Counted from the stretch's first letter, positions 34,553-44,200 are shown. The stretch: DNA of 64,000 bases from Oscillospiraceae bacterium (GCA_902790325.1 CADARP010000001.1:310001-374000); one strand, 5' to 3'. Notes: generated from the letters alone by a model not told the origin. A program made the numbers and translations.

Positions 34553-35434
34553 TTATGTCTCATCCCGGCGTCGGAAGCCCTGTCCGAGCACCTCGCCGGC
34601 CTCTGTAACGATGGTAAAAGCGTGCTCGTCTACGGTTTTGAGCACCTTGTAAATCTTGGCGACGTCACTGCGGTGAATGGCAACGACAAGCATACTCTTT
34701 TCCATCCCCGTATATGCGCCCGTCACCGGCAGGATCGACACGCCGCGTCCGACATGCTGCAGGATCGCATCCGACAGCTCCTGCGGTTTTTCGGTGATGA
34801 TCATGAGCATTTTGCCGCGCCCGAGTCCATAGACGATATAGTCCAATACACGACCGCTGAGTACGATCACGATCACGGCATACATCGCGCTTTCCACACT
34901 GCGGAACGCCAGTGCGCAGAGCAGCACGACGATCGAGTTCGACACGGCGATCGCGGCGCCGAGACTGACCTGTGGAAAGAACTTGTGTACGATCTTTCCG
35001 GCGATGTCCGTACCGCCGGACGTCGCGCCGCGGATCATCACAAGGCCGAGACCGACGCCCGTCAGCACGCCGCAGAACAGCGACGCGAGAATCGGATCGC
35101 CGGTGTACGTCGGATAAAACAGCGTCGTCAGATCGAGCGCCGCGGACAGAATCACCACGACCCACAGCGTCCTGCCGACGAATCGTTTGCCGAGAAAGAT
35201 CCATGCAAGAATGAAAAGCGGTACATTGATGATGAAGTTTGCAACGCCGACCGGCACATGAAACAGATAGTTCGCCGCAATCGCGAGACCCGTCGCGCCG
35301 CTTTCGGCAATGTTGTTCGGCACGGCAAAAATATTGATGCCCGCCGCATAAAACATGCTGCCGACCACAAAAAAGCATGTATCGACAAGCATGCGTCGGA
35401 CGTTATCTTTGTTGAAACGAAAAGGTTTATTCAT
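34553..35434 (-). CDS. YitT family membrane protein
   Basis: A 293-residue protein with about six membrane helices in the YitT_membrane domain (VGSMFYAAGINIFAVPNNIAESGATG near residue 25, MIRGATSGGTDI near 132) and a C-terminal cytoplasmic DUF2179 domain (about 210-285, ITEKPQEL... and VVAIHRSDVAKIYKVLKTVDEHAFTIV). Function is not established for the family. Its start overlaps the mini-RNase III stop by four bases, and the GH27 gene follows after 31 bases, so it is inside the obg operon. Confidence 0.88.
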   Translation of the reverse strand: MNKPFRFNKDNVRRMLVDTCFFVVGSMFYAAGINIFAVPNNIAESGATGLAIAANYLFHVPVGVANFIINVPLFILAWIFLGKRFVGRTLWVVVILSAALDLTTLFYPTYTGDPILASLFCGVLTGVGLGLVMIRGATSGGTDIAGKIVHKFFPQVSLGAAIAVSNSIVVLLCALAFRSVESAMYAVIVIVLSGRVLDYIVYGLGRGKMLMIITEKPQELSDAILQHVGRGVSILPVTGAYTGMEKSMLVVAIHRSDVAKIYKVLKTVDEHAFTIVTEAGEVLGQGFRRRDET

Positions 35435-35874
35435 GCCCTGACCCGATCTCCCTGCGTGTTGTCAAAGAATCCGCAAACCAACGCGAACAGCTCCCCGAGC
35501 CGTGCGCCGTCGCCCGCAAGATAGACATACCCGAATAGCGCTTCCAGTCCGGTTGCAAGGTGATAGTCCTGTTCGCTTGCATTCTTCGGCAGATGGTTCG
35601 TATGGGCATTGCGGCCGCGCTTGAGCACGGAAATCTCGTCATCCGTCAGAAAACCGCCTTCCCACAGCCTGCGCGCGGCGTCGGCCTGCGCAGCGGCGCG
35701 AACACGTTCGACCGCAAGATTGTGCAGCCGGTTTGCCGGACGGTTCGCCTCGCGCACAAGCATCTCCCGCACCAAAAGATCAAACACGGAATCACCTACA
35801 AACGCAAGCGTGAGCGGACTCATGCGCTTCGGATCGCACGACGTGTCATTCGACAAATTCAAATTCAAGGTCAT
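35431..35874 (-). CDS. mrnC: Mini-ribonuclease III
   Basis: A half-size RNase III catalytic domain without a dsRNA-binding domain. The signatures LTLAFVGDSVFDLLVREML, the LHNLAVERVRAAAQA block and TGLEALFGYVYL are present. In Bacillus it matures 23S rRNA ends. The start is uncertain: comparison with Bacillus places the N-terminus about seven residues before DPKRM, pointing to a TTG at 35856, but no ribosome site supports it. The ATG at 35874 is listed here, and an internal ATG at 35823 seems too short. It overlaps obg. Confidence 0.85.
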   Translation of the reverse strand: MTLNLNLSNDTSCDPKRMSPLTLAFVGDSVFDLLVREMLVREANRPANRLHNLAVERVRAAAQADAARRLWEGGFLTDDEISVLKRGRNAHTNHLPKNASEQDYHLATGLEALFGYVYLAGDGARLGELFALVCGFFDNTQGDRVRA

Positions 35875-37117
35875 AGATCGAAACCGTGTCCCCTTCCTGA
35901 ATGCCTTTCTGACGCAGCGCATCCAAAATGCCGCTCGTTTCCAGCACGCGCTGGAAATACTGCAGAGATTCATAGTCGTCAAGATCGGTGCGCTGCAATA
36001 TCTTCAGAAGCCATTCGGCCTCGACGAAATAGACGTTCTGTTCCGCACGGATCGTGAAGCCTGTGTTCTTCTTTTTCTCAAAAATCTCTTTCGGGATCTC
36101 TTCCTGCTCGTAGCGCACGATCGGCGGCAGTGTCTTGAGTTTCGCGGCAACAGCCTGAATCACTTCACGTGTTCCCTCCGCGATCGGCGCACACATGGTA
36201 TAAAACTCCAGACCCTGCGATTCGATGAACGCACGCAGTCTCTCAAGCTGCTCGTCCGTGGCAAGGTCTATTTTGTTGGCAACGACGATCTGCGGGCGCG
36301 ACGCCAACTGCGGATCGAACCGTTCGAGTTCGGCATTGATGGTTTTGAAATCCTCAATGGGATCGCGGCCTTCACTTCCGGCGGCGTCGAGAATGTGGAC
36401 AAGCATCCGGCACCGTTCAACGTGACGCAGGAAATCGTGGCCGAGTCCGACGCCCTCGCTGGCGCCTTCAATCAGTCCGGGAATATCGGCCATCACGAAC
36501 GAATCGCCCTCGCCCATCGTGACCACGCCCAGCACGGGAATGATCGTCGTGAAATGGTAGTCCGCGATGATCGGCTTCGCCTCGCTGACCACGGAGATCA
36601 ACGTGGATTTGCCGACGTTCGGGAAGCCGAGCAGACCGACGTCCGCCAGCAGCTTCAGCTCGAGCTGCACTTCCCATTCCTCGCCCGGCGTACCGCTTTT
36701 GGCAAAACGCGGCGTCTGGCGTGTCGGTGTGGCAAAATGTTTGTTGCCCCATCCGCCGCGGCCGCCTTTTGCCGCGATAAACGATTCGTCTGTGGACAGA
36801 TCCGCCATAATCGCTCCGCTCTCACATTCGCGAATGATCGTGCCGCGCGGAACGCGGATCACAAGATCCTCTCCGCTTTTTCCGCTGCGGTGACCTGCCT
36901 CGCCTTTACTGCCGTTGGGCGCCTTATACTTGCGCTTGTAACGAAAATCAGACAGCGTGGCGAGATTGTCATCGACCTGAAAGACGATGTTCCCGCCGCG
37001 TCCGCCGTCGCCGCCGTCCGGTCCGCCGGAGGCCACATACTTCTCACGATGAAACGCAACGGCTCCGTCGCCGCCGTCGCCGGCTTTGATTTTGATTTTT
37101 GCAATATCAACAAACAA
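35846..37117 (-). CDS. obg: GTPase Obg (CgtA)
   Basis: The 423-residue ribosome-associated GTPase has the glycine-rich Obg fold (1-158, with AGDGGDGAVAFHREK and GPDGGDGGRGG), the G domain (Walker A GFPNVGKST near 168, DIPGLIEGA, NKID) and a C-terminal OCT domain (about 340-423). Obg takes part in 50S assembly and, in Bacillus, in sporulation and stress control. The start is TTG, eight bases after GGAGG. A TTGCAA-17-TATAAT promoter lies ahead. The downstream mrnC, yitT, GH27 and aminotransferase genes follow with overlaps or small gaps. Confidence 0.95.
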   Translation of the reverse strand: MFVDIAKIKIKAGDGGDGAVAFHREKYVASGGPDGGDGGRGGNIVFQVDDNLATLSDFRYKRKYKAPNGSKGEAGHRSGKSGEDLVIRVPRGTIIRECESGAIMADLSTDESFIAAKGGRGGWGNKHFATPTRQTPRFAKSGTPGEEWEVQLELKLLADVGLLGFPNVGKSTLISVVSEAKPIIADYHFTTIIPVLGVVTMGEGDSFVMADIPGLIEGASEGVGLGHDFLRHVERCRMLVHILDAAGSEGRDPIEDFKTINAELERFDPQLASRPQIVVANKIDLATDEQLERLRAFIESQGLEFYTMCAPIAEGTREVIQAVAAKLKTLPPIVRYEQEEIPKEIFEKKKNTGFTIRAEQNVYFVEAEWLLKILQRTDLDDYESLQYFQRVLETSGILDALRQKGIQEGDTVSIYDLEFEFVE

Positions 37118-37150
37118 AACAGTTGCCTCCGAAATGGTAATCTATTCGTT

Positions 37151-37179
37151 ATTATACAATTATTAAAGTATAATTGCAA
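37151..37179 (-). promoter_or_regulatory. Promoter of obg operon
   Basis: Minus-strand TTGCAA (37179-37174) and TATAAT (37156-37151), 17 bases apart, 34 bases upstream of the obg TTG start. Confidence 0.75.
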
Positions 37180-37248
37180 CAAGAAACGAAAAAAAACTAT
37201 ACTTTCGGAGGATGATCTGGTAGAATAGACGCATAGGAGGCGGATTAT

Positions 37249-38583
37249 ATGGATAACCGAAAGCTTTCCGGAAGGATCTGGCTGAATCTGATCCTGTTCG
37301 GATTCATGGGACAGATCGCCTGGGCCGTGGAGAATGTGTATTTCAACACGTTTCTGTTCAATTCAGTCGGCGGCAGCACGCGCGATATTTCACGCATGGT
37401 CGCGCTCAGCGCGATCACAGCCGTCGTGACGACATTCCTCATGGGAACGTTGAGCGACCGCGTCGGAAAACGCAAACCGTTCATTTGTTTCGGCTATATC
37501 GCATGGGGACTGACGGTCGCGTGCTTTGCATGGATCAGCCGCGAGACCGTACAGAAACTGTTCTCTCTTTCCGATACGGCCGCGGTCGTGACCGCCACGG
37601 TCAGCATTGTCATCGTCATGGACTGCCTGATGACGTTTATGGGATCGACCGGTAACGACGCCGCGTTCAACGCGTGGATCACGGATATCACGGTTCCCGA
37701 AAACCGCGGCTTGGCCGAAGGCGCACTGTCTGTTCTGCCGATTCTGGCAACGCTGCTGGTCAGCGTCGGATTCGGCGCGGGCGTAACGGCTGTCGGCTAT
37801 CCGGTCTGTTTTCTCATTCTCGGCGCAGTCGTTGTGCTGTGCGGCGTGATCGGCCTGTTCACCGTGCGTGATACAACCGTAAAGAAGCAGGAAAACAACG
37901 GGTATATCAAAGATTTGATCTACGGATTCCGACCGACGGTCGTTCGTGAAAACAAATATTTGTACCTGTCTCTTGTCTGCGTCTGCATTTTTAATACGTC
38001 CGTCCAGATCTTCATGCCGTATCTGTTCATCTATATCCAGCACTATCTGAAATTCGATTTCAGCACCCTATTGTCCGCCTTGAGCATCAGGCTGATCGTG
38101 ATCGCCGTGTTTGTCCTTATCGGGTTCATCGCGGTTATCCTGCTGTTCGGCAAACTGCTTGACAAATTCGGAAAGAAGCATTTTATTCTTTTGTCCACAC
38201 TTGTCTTTATCGGCGGTCTGGTGCTGATCTCATTTGCCGCTACGATCGGCAGATTCGCGCTGCTTGCAGCCGTCATGTTTTGCGGATACGGCCTGATGAT
38301 GATCATCCTGAACGCGACCGTCCGCGACTTTACGCCCGAAGGAAAAGTCGGACAGTTTCAAGGTGTGCGCATGATTTTCGCCGTTTTGATTCCGATGGTG
38401 CTCGGTTCCTACATCGGCGCGTTCGTCACGCAGACGTTTGCCTCGCGTCACGACCTCGGCACGTATATCAACGACTACGGCGAATCCGTGCTTGTTCCCG
38501 TACCGGAGATATTTGCGGCGTCGGCGATCCTTTGCGTTTTGATCGTCGTACCGTCGCTGATCCTGCGCAAAAAGATCCGCTGA
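37249..38583 (+). CDS. MFS transporter
   Basis: A 444-residue, 12-helix membrane protein. The MFS loop 2-3 motif is seen as GTLSDRVGKRKPF near residue 66 and echoed as GKLLDKFGKKHF in the second half. WAVENVYFNTFLFNSVG in the first helix resembles the glycoside-pentoside-hexuronide branch, so a sugar symporter is plausible; the GH2 and GH27 enzymes in the window make that attractive, but no direct link is shown. TAGGAGG lies seven to eight bases before the ATG. It is divergent from obg. Confidence 0.85.
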   Translation: MDNRKLSGRIWLNLILFGFMGQIAWAVENVYFNTFLFNSVGGSTRDISRMVALSAITAVVTTFLMGTLSDRVGKRKPFICFGYIAWGLTVACFAWISRETVQKLFSLSDTAAVVTATVSIVIVMDCLMTFMGSTGNDAAFNAWITDITVPENRGLAEGALSVLPILATLLVSVGFGAGVTAVGYPVCFLILGAVVVLCGVIGLFTVRDTTVKKQENNGYIKDLIYGFRPTVVRENKYLYLSLVCVCIFNTSVQIFMPYLFIYIQHYLKFDFSTLLSALSIRLIVIAVFVLIGFIAVILLFGKLLDKFGKKHFILLSTLVFIGGLVLISFAATIGRFALLAAVMFCGYGLMMIILNATVRDFTPEGKVGQFQGVRMIFAVLIPMVLGSYIGAFVTQTFASRHDLGTYINDYGESVLVPVPEIFAASAILCVLIVVPSLILRKKIR

Positions 38584-38586
38584 TCG

Positions 38587-39342
38587 TCATACCGTATGCG
38601 CACGCAGAATACTGCGCAGCATACAGGTTTTGGCCTGTTGATAATACGGCACGACGTAAACGAGCGGAATCATTGTAATACACGCTGCCGCCCACGGAAG
38701 GAACGAAAGCTGCAAACGACAAAGATTCGCGCAGTCCTCTTCCATCAGAAAGCAGCTGTTCCTGATCGCGGAGCGCACACCCTTTTGCGGCGAACGCACA
38801 AGGAGGATCGGCGCAAGCGCGTATTTCTGACGAATGATCCACGCGAAAACAACGCCGAGCGTCAGGCAGACAGCACCGCCGGCGAACGTGAACATCCGCA
38901 CGTCCCGGCTTATCCGGTCGACAAGCAGTATTCCGGCTGTCAGCATCACCGCTCCGGGCAGCGAAAGCATCGCAGTCCATGCCGCTTTCCGCACACGCAG
39001 ATTCAAAAACAGCCATGCGGCGCGAAATCCTCTGCCGCGACGCAGCCAGTACAGAAACTGCACGTCCGACGGCTCCTTGCCGCACGCGCTGCAATACAGC
39101 CACGCCGTCCTTCCTTCGCGCATGGCGCCGAGCAGTCCGCACGTCAAAATGCACAAGGCGATCTGCAGGACGAGCAGCAGGCAGTCTGTGTATTTGCCGA
39201 AATCCGCTTTTTGCATCACGGCATAGGCCGCAGCCCCGGAAAGGATCGCTGCCGCACGTATGCACAGCGAAATGCGAACGGCGCGGACTCTGCGTTTTTT
39301 CAGGCAGTTTTTCGCTTGCTTTTTGCAGTTTTTCAACAGCAT
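38587..39342 (-). CDS. DUF975-like membrane protein
   Basis: The 251-residue protein is basic at its N-terminus and has about five or six membrane helices. The C-terminal half (LLVRSPQKGVRSAIRNSCFLMEEDCANL..LQLSFLPWA...YVVPYYQQA) follows the pattern of DUF975 proteins, in which a short amphipathic repeat precedes LSFIGW and PYxxA. Function unknown. It is convergent with the MFS gene (three-base gap) and stands alone on its strand. The assignment is by pattern only. Confidence 0.6.
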   Translation of the reverse strand: MLLKNCKKQAKNCLKKRRVRAVRISLCIRAAAILSGAAAYAVMQKADFGKYTDCLLLVLQIALCILTCGLLGAMREGRTAWLYCSACGKEPSDVQFLYWLRRGRGFRAAWLFLNLRVRKAAWTAMLSLPGAVMLTAGILLVDRISRDVRMFTFAGGAVCLTLGVVFAWIIRQKYALAPILLVRSPQKGVRSAIRNSCFLMEEDCANLCRLQLSFLPWAAACITMIPLVYVVPYYQQAKTCMLRSILRAHTV

Positions 39343-39657
39343 TCCCTATCCCCCTTTAGTATCGTTTAGTATACCGCATTCCGATCTGTATATTCTGTTC
39401 TGACAGTATACGTGGATGCGGTTTTGTTTTTCGTTATTTTTCACAAATGTTCCGTTCGGGAATAATCGTGTAAATTTTTGTGAATTTTCTATTAAATTTA
39501 TGTTTTGTTTTTGAGCGTTTCCACAAATAAATACAGAAAAAATCATAGTTTTTTCATTTTACCCCTTGCATTATCGACTGAAATTGTGTAAAATAACTGT
39601 GTTTGGATTGTCAAATTGCACACATTGACGAGGTGTAAAAGTAGAGGAGTTTTACGG
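39343..39657. other. AT-rich intergenic region upstream of PucR-type regulator
   Basis: About 315 bases without a supported gene, richer in A and T than its surroundings. It contains a sigma-A-type promoter near its right end (39566-39594). No clear riboswitch or leader hairpin was recognised. Confidence 0.5.
39566..39594 (+). promoter_or_regulatory. Promoter for PucR-type regulator gene
   Basis: TTGCAT (39566-39571) and TAAAAT (39589-39594), 17 bases apart, 63 bases upstream of the chosen start. Confidence 0.7.
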
Positions 39658-40743
39658 ATGTCAAACAGACTGTTTCAAGGCGTAATTCATCAGATGCGTG
39701 ATGCAATGGATCGGACGGTCGGCGTCATTGACGAAACCGGATCGGTGATTTCCTGCAGCGAACTGGGCAGGATCGGCGAAGTGCTCACCGGCATCCCGGC
39801 CGAGTTGTTTGCCGACCAGGCTGCCGTGCAGGCGGACGGATTCACCTTCCGTCCTTTCGGCACGCAGCTTCAGGCGGAGTATGCCGTTTTCGTGGAAGGA
39901 ACGGACGAGCTTGCCGCGAAGTTTGCGGATCTGTGTCGTGTCTCCCTCGAATCCATCAAGCTGCTGGGCGACGAAAAGTATGACAGGGGCAACTTTGTCA
40001 AGAACGTGATACTGGACAATATTCTGCCGGGCGACATCTATCTCAAGGCGCGCGAGCTTCGTTTCAACAACGAAGTCTCCAGAGTCGTTTTGCTGATCCG
40101 GCTTGCAAACAGCAGCGACGTCTCTGTTTACGATCTTTTGCAGAACCTTTTCCCGGACAAGACCAAAGATTTTGTAATCAACATCAACGACACCGACATC
40201 GCGCTGGTCAAGGAAGTGCGGCCCTCGACCGAGACCGGCGATCTCGAAAAGCTCGCGCGTTCTATCTCGGACGCGTTGAGCACGGAGTTCCTGACGCAGC
40301 CGCTGGTCGGCATCGGAACGACGGTCAAGGATATCAAAGATCTGGCGCGCTCGTTCAAAGAGGCGCAGGTCGCGCTTGAGGTCGGCAAAGTATTCGATAC
40401 CGAAAAAGTGATCGTCAGCTATGACAATCTCGGCATTGCCCGTCTGATCTATCAGCTTCCGACGACGCTTTGCGACATGTTCCTGCGCGAAGTGTTCAAG
40501 AGCAATTCCATCGAGAGCCTGGATCAGGAGACCCTGTTCACCATCCAGCGTTTCTTTGAGAACAATCTGAACGTTTCCGAAACCTCACGTAAATTGTTCG
40601 TCCACCGCAATACACTGGTGTACAGACTGGAAAAGATCAAGAAATTCACCGGACTCGATCTGCGTGAATTTGACGATGCGATCGTATTCAAAGTAGCTTT
40701 GATGGTCAAAAAGTATCTCGATGCCAAACCAGTCAAATTCTGA
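39658..40743 (+). CDS. PucR/CdaR-type transcriptional regulator
   Basis: A 361-residue protein with an N-terminal sensor-like region (1-110, VGVIDETGSVISCS), a GGDEF-like middle region and a C-terminal PucR helix-turn-helix (about 300-355: NNLNVSETSRKLFVHRNTLVYRLEKIKKFTGLDL). PucR proteins regulate purine or sugar-acid use; here the effector is unknown. GAGGAG lies ten bases before the ATG. It sits 53 bases ahead of ftsE with no terminator seen, so it may be cotranscribed with or regulate the division module. Confidence 0.85.
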   Translation: MSNRLFQGVIHQMRDAMDRTVGVIDETGSVISCSELGRIGEVLTGIPAELFADQAAVQADGFTFRPFGTQLQAEYAVFVEGTDELAAKFADLCRVSLESIKLLGDEKYDRGNFVKNVILDNILPGDIYLKARELRFNNEVSRVVLLIRLANSSDVSVYDLLQNLFPDKTKDFVININDTDIALVKEVRPSTETGDLEKLARSISDALSTEFLTQPLVGIGTTVKDIKDLARSFKEAQVALEVGKVFDTEKVIVSYDNLGIARLIYQLPTTLCDMFLREVFKSNSIESLDQETLFTIQRFFENNLNVSETSRKLFVHRNTLVYRLEKIKKFTGLDLREFDDAIVFKVALMVKKYLDAKPVKF

Positions 40744-40796
40744 TCCCGACCGATTTCACCGCAATCGCTGCGGCGTATCAGCAAGAAAGGAATAGT

Positions 40797-41675
40797 ATGA
40801 TTGAATTCAAACATGTTTCAAAAGTATATGAAAACGGCACTCGCGCGCTGGATGACGTCAACATCCACATAAATCCCGGCGAGTTTGTGTTCATCGTCGG
40901 CGCATCCGGCGCCGGCAAGAGCACGTTTCTGAAGCTTATGATGCGAGAGGATGTCCCGTCCGGCGGCTCGATCCAGGTCAACGACTTCAATCTCGGCACG
41001 CTTCCCAAGCGCAAGATCCCCTATTTTCGCAGGACGATGGGCATCGTCTTTCAGGATTTCCGCCTGATTCCGACGATGACCGTATATGATAACGTCGCAT
41101 TCGCCATGCGCGTGATCGGCACCAAGGAATCCACCATCCGCAAGCGCGTGCCTTACGTACTTAACCTGGTCGGCCTTGCAAACAAAGCGCGCAACCTTCC
41201 GCAGGAGCTTTCCGGCGGCGAGCAGCAGCGCGTCGCTTTGGCGCGCGCGCTGTCCAACAACGCCGACATCATCATCGCCGACGAGCCGACCGGCAACGTC
41301 GACCCGCAGATGTCGCTGGAGATCGTGGAACTGCTGACGCGTCTGAACGACGGCGGCACAACAGTCATCATGGTCACGCATGCGCATGAACTCGTGCAGC
41401 AGTTTGACCGCCGTGTCGTCATCCTGGAACACGGCCGCGTCGTGTATGACGGCAACACCAAGGAAAGCGGCGATATGCTGCAGTCCTCTCAGGGACATCT
41501 CGACCGTGCGTATATCGACAGTTTCGATCCGACTTTTGCCATTACCGGCGAAAACACCGCTGCCGCACTGGATGAATCCATCAAGAAATACGGCAATTCC
41601 AAGCTGAAGGACACTTCCGGCGATTTTACGGTCTATCTGGACAAGTCTGCCGGTTCCGAATCGGACTCGCAGTAA
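40797..41675 (+). CDS. ftsE: Cell division ATP-binding protein FtsE
   Basis: An ABC ATPase with Walker A GASGAGKST (35-43), a Q-loop in VFQDFRL, signature LSGGEQQ (138-144), Walker B IIIADEP (158-164) and the H-loop in VTHAHE. FtsE with FtsX transmits ATP hydrolysis across the membrane to activate cell-wall hydrolases at division. At 292 residues it is about 60 longer than typical FtsE; the extra tail (230-292) is polar, ending SAGSESDSQ. AGAAAGGAA precedes the start. ftsX follows after 19 bases. Confidence 0.95.
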   Translation: MIEFKHVSKVYENGTRALDDVNIHINPGEFVFIVGASGAGKSTFLKLMMREDVPSGGSIQVNDFNLGTLPKRKIPYFRRTMGIVFQDFRLIPTMTVYDNVAFAMRVIGTKESTIRKRVPYVLNLVGLANKARNLPQELSGGEQQRVALARALSNNADIIIADEPTGNVDPQMSLEIVELLTRLNDGGTTVIMVTHAHELVQQFDRRVVILEHGRVVYDGNTKESGDMLQSSQGHLDRAYIDSFDPTFAITGENTAAALDESIKKYGNSKLKDTSGDFTVYLDKSAGSESDSQ

Positions 41676-41694
41676 GAGAAAGGAGTTGTACCGT

Positions 41695-42630
41695 ATGCAT
41701 TCCGGAAGAATAGGTTATCTCACCAAAGAAGGTTTTCGCAACGTCTGGGTCAACCGGCTCATGAGTATCGCGTCTGTCTGCGTGCTGATGTCGTGTCTGA
41801 TCATGATCGGCGTCGCGTTTTTGTGCTTTGTAAACGTGCAGGCGCTGCTTGACGAAGTGGACGATCAAAACGTCGTCATGATTTTTGTCGACAATGATTT
41901 GACGCCGGAACAGATTGAATCCATCGGCAACAGTATTGACGCACTGCCGAACATCGAACATATCGACTACCACTCCGCGGAAGAAAACAGCCGCGACTTT
42001 TACGATCAGATCCAGAGCGAGCTGCTTGTGGACTACTTTGACGACAAAGAAGCCGAAACCATTCCGGCATCCTTTGAAGTCCACCTCTCCGACATGGGAC
42101 AGTTCGACCAAACGCTGGAAAAGATCAACGCGCTGGACAATATCCAGTACGTCCGCCAAAGCAAGGAACTTGCGTCCTTCCTTGTGACGCTGCGCAGTTC
42201 CGTTTCGTATATCAGCATCGGTGCCGTCGCCATGCTGCTGCTCGTGTCCCTGTTCATCATTTCAAATACCGTCCGCATCACCATGCACAGCAGACGTCTG
42301 GAAATCTCCATCATGAAAAATGTCGGCGCGACCAATTCCTTCATCCGCTGGCCGTTCATGGTAGAGGGCATGGTGCTCGGCGCGTTTTCCGGACTGGTTT
42401 CGCTGGGCATCGTATTTGGTCTGTACCAACTGATTCTGACGTCTCTGTCTACCGCGTTTGCCACTCTGCAGCTTATCGAACCTGTTCCCTTCACGGATTA
42501 TTGGTACTGGATCCTGATCGGCTTTGAGGTGATCGGCATCACGACCGGCGGCTTCGGCAGCGCAATATCCATCAGGAAGTACCTTAAGGAGAAGGCCTAT
42601 GAAGAGGCTCGGGAGCACCATCATCATTGA
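41695..42630 (+). CDS. ftsX: Cell division membrane protein FtsX
   Basis: A 311-residue four-helix permease-like protein: one helix (24-46), a large extracytoplasmic domain (about 47-170) that in other species binds the hydrolase coiled coil, then three helices, with SRRLEISIMKNVGATNSFIRWPF in the intracellular loop. It lacks transport function. AAAGGAG lies nine bases before the ATG; an earlier frame start is inside that region. Its last codons encode EAREHHHH because the next gene's start overlaps it by 32 bases. Confidence 0.94.
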   Translation: MHSGRIGYLTKEGFRNVWVNRLMSIASVCVLMSCLIMIGVAFLCFVNVQALLDEVDDQNVVMIFVDNDLTPEQIESIGNSIDALPNIEHIDYHSAEENSRDFYDQIQSELLVDYFDDKEAETIPASFEVHLSDMGQFDQTLEKINALDNIQYVRQSKELASFLVTLRSSVSYISIGAVAMLLLVSLFIISNTVRITMHSRRLEISIMKNVGATNSFIRWPFMVEGMVLGAFSGLVSLGIVFGLYQLILTSLSTAFATLQLIEPVPFTDYWYWILIGFEVIGITTGGFGSAISIRKYLKEKAYEEAREHHHH

Positions 42631-44200
42631 TTCTCGATATGTTGTTTGCTTTCTGCTCATTTTTCTGTTGACCGGCAGGCTTGGTTTGCCGGTCTATGCG
42701 GATTTCACATACTACACCGATCGTACGACAACTACCACCACGCAGGCGGATGCTTCAGGCAGTGCGGAATTGACGACCAGCGAAGAGCTCGCTTCTCTGC
42801 AGGCGCAGTATGACCATCTGGAGGAAAAGATCCAGGAGGGCGAAAAAACGCTCGACGATGTGGAAAGCGGCAAAAACCAGCAAAGCAAAAATATTGAGAT
42901 CATTCAGTCCAACATCAACGACCTGAACGGACAGATTGAAGTGCTGGAAAAGCGCGTTACCGTGTTGGATTCGGATATTACGAAGCTGAATTCCTCCATC
43001 AACGTCCTCAACAGCGAGATCACCAAACTGAACGGTTCAATCTCCGACACAGAGGATCAGATCTTTGATGTGACAAGAAAGACCGATATTCTTTACGGCA
43101 AGATCAAAGGCCGTCTTGTAATCAACTATATGAAGGGCGCCGCTTCCAATCTGGAAGTGATGCTCGGCGTTCGCGACCTCCCCTCTTTTTTCACAAAGCT
43201 GCAGATCATTCGCAATCTGTCCGACTACGATCAGCAGATCATGACGGAATTTGAGGACGATCTGGAAGAGCTTCAGAATCTCAACGCAGTGCTGTCCGCC
43301 GACAAATCCGCGCTGGACGCCAAAGAATCCGCACTTTCCGGCGAAAAAAATACGCTCTCGAACCGGCAGTCCGACATGGAATCTTCGCAGTACGTGCTGG
43401 ATATGAAAAAGCAGTTGTCCGAGCACAAGTACAACGAAGCGGTCGAATACTTCAAGAGTCTGGATGAGTCGAGCAACGATTACACAGCCATGCTGCGCAT
43501 GCTCGAAAAAGAGCAGGACAAGGTCGACGCGGAAATCAACTCTTACCTGCTCAAATACGGTTCCTCCGCTGACGACGCGGTCCAGACAGAATCCGTAACG
43601 AATCCTTCCGCGGAAAACGGTGACGTGTCGGAAACCGCTGCAGAATCGACAAGACGATATGCGGATTCCCCCATCACGGCATACACCGGAACCGCCGCTC
43701 CGAAGACGACCGTGACGTCGTCCGTCTCCGGAACAAACGAAATCACCTTCCCCTCCACGACGAATATGCAGGTCGTCTCGCCCGAGTCGCTGGAGCTTAT
43801 CTGGCCGCTGCCGTATAAAAACTGCTATATCTCCGCCTATTACGGCCAGTATCCTTCCGGCGGCGAGCATCACGGACTCGATATCTGTGTGCGCGGCGGA
43901 ACGGAAGGCAAGAATGTCGTCGCAGCAGCAGACGGCACGGTCATTCAATACGGATTCAATCATTGGTCCATGGGCAACTATATCATCATCGACCACGGTT
44001 ACGGTTTGTTTACCGCTTATTACCACATGCAGAAACTGTTTGCGGAAAAGGGCGATCACGTCAAGCAGGGACAAGTAATCGGCCTCGCCGGACATACCGG
44101 CAACACAACCGGTCCGCATCTGCACTTTGAAGTGCGGATCAGCCGCGGCGGCGTGATTACGCGCGTCAATCCCCTGAAATTTGTCAAAATGCCTGGCTAA
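42599..44200 (+). CDS. M23 coiled-coil murein hydrolase, first of three tandem copies
   Basis: The 533-residue secreted protein has a signal peptide (to about VYA at 34), a Thr-rich stretch, a long heptad coiled coil (about 60-345) and a C-terminal M23/LytM domain. Zinc and catalytic residues are present: His and Asp in HHGLD, His in YYHM and HLH in GPHLHFEV, so it should cut peptidoglycan cross-links. The coiled coil matches the FtsX-binding CwlO/PcsB/EnvC type. AAGGAG lies inside ftsX. A Ser/Thr-rich linker (about 350-395) joins the domains. Confidence 0.92.
   Translation: MKRLGSTIIIDSRYVVCFLLIFLLTGRLGLPVYADFTYYTDRTTTTTTQADASGSAELTTSEELASLQAQYDHLEEKIQEGEKTLDDVESGKNQQSKNIEIIQSNINDLNGQIEVLEKRVTVLDSDITKLNSSINVLNSEITKLNGSISDTEDQIFDVTRKTDILYGKIKGRLVINYMKGAASNLEVMLGVRDLPSFFTKLQIIRNLSDYDQQIMTEFEDDLEELQNLNAVLSADKSALDAKESALSGEKNTLSNRQSDMESSQYVLDMKKQLSEHKYNEAVEYFKSLDESSNDYTAMLRMLEKEQDKVDAEINSYLLKYGSSADDAVQTESVTNPSAENGDVSETAAESTRRYADSPITAYTGTAAPKTTVTSSVSGTNEITFPSTTNMQVVSPESLELIWPLPYKNCYISAYYGQYPSGGEHHGLDICVRGGTEGKNVVAAADGTVIQYGFNHWSMGNYIIIDHGYGLFTAYYHMQKLFAEKGDHVKQGQVIGLAGHTGNTTGPHLHFEVRISRGGVITRVNPLKFVKMPG

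Noticed and set aside
42590-42630. His4 at the FtsX end as a vector or tag artefact
   Set aside because: The bases are simultaneously the start of the first M23 gene, and flanking genes continue normally.
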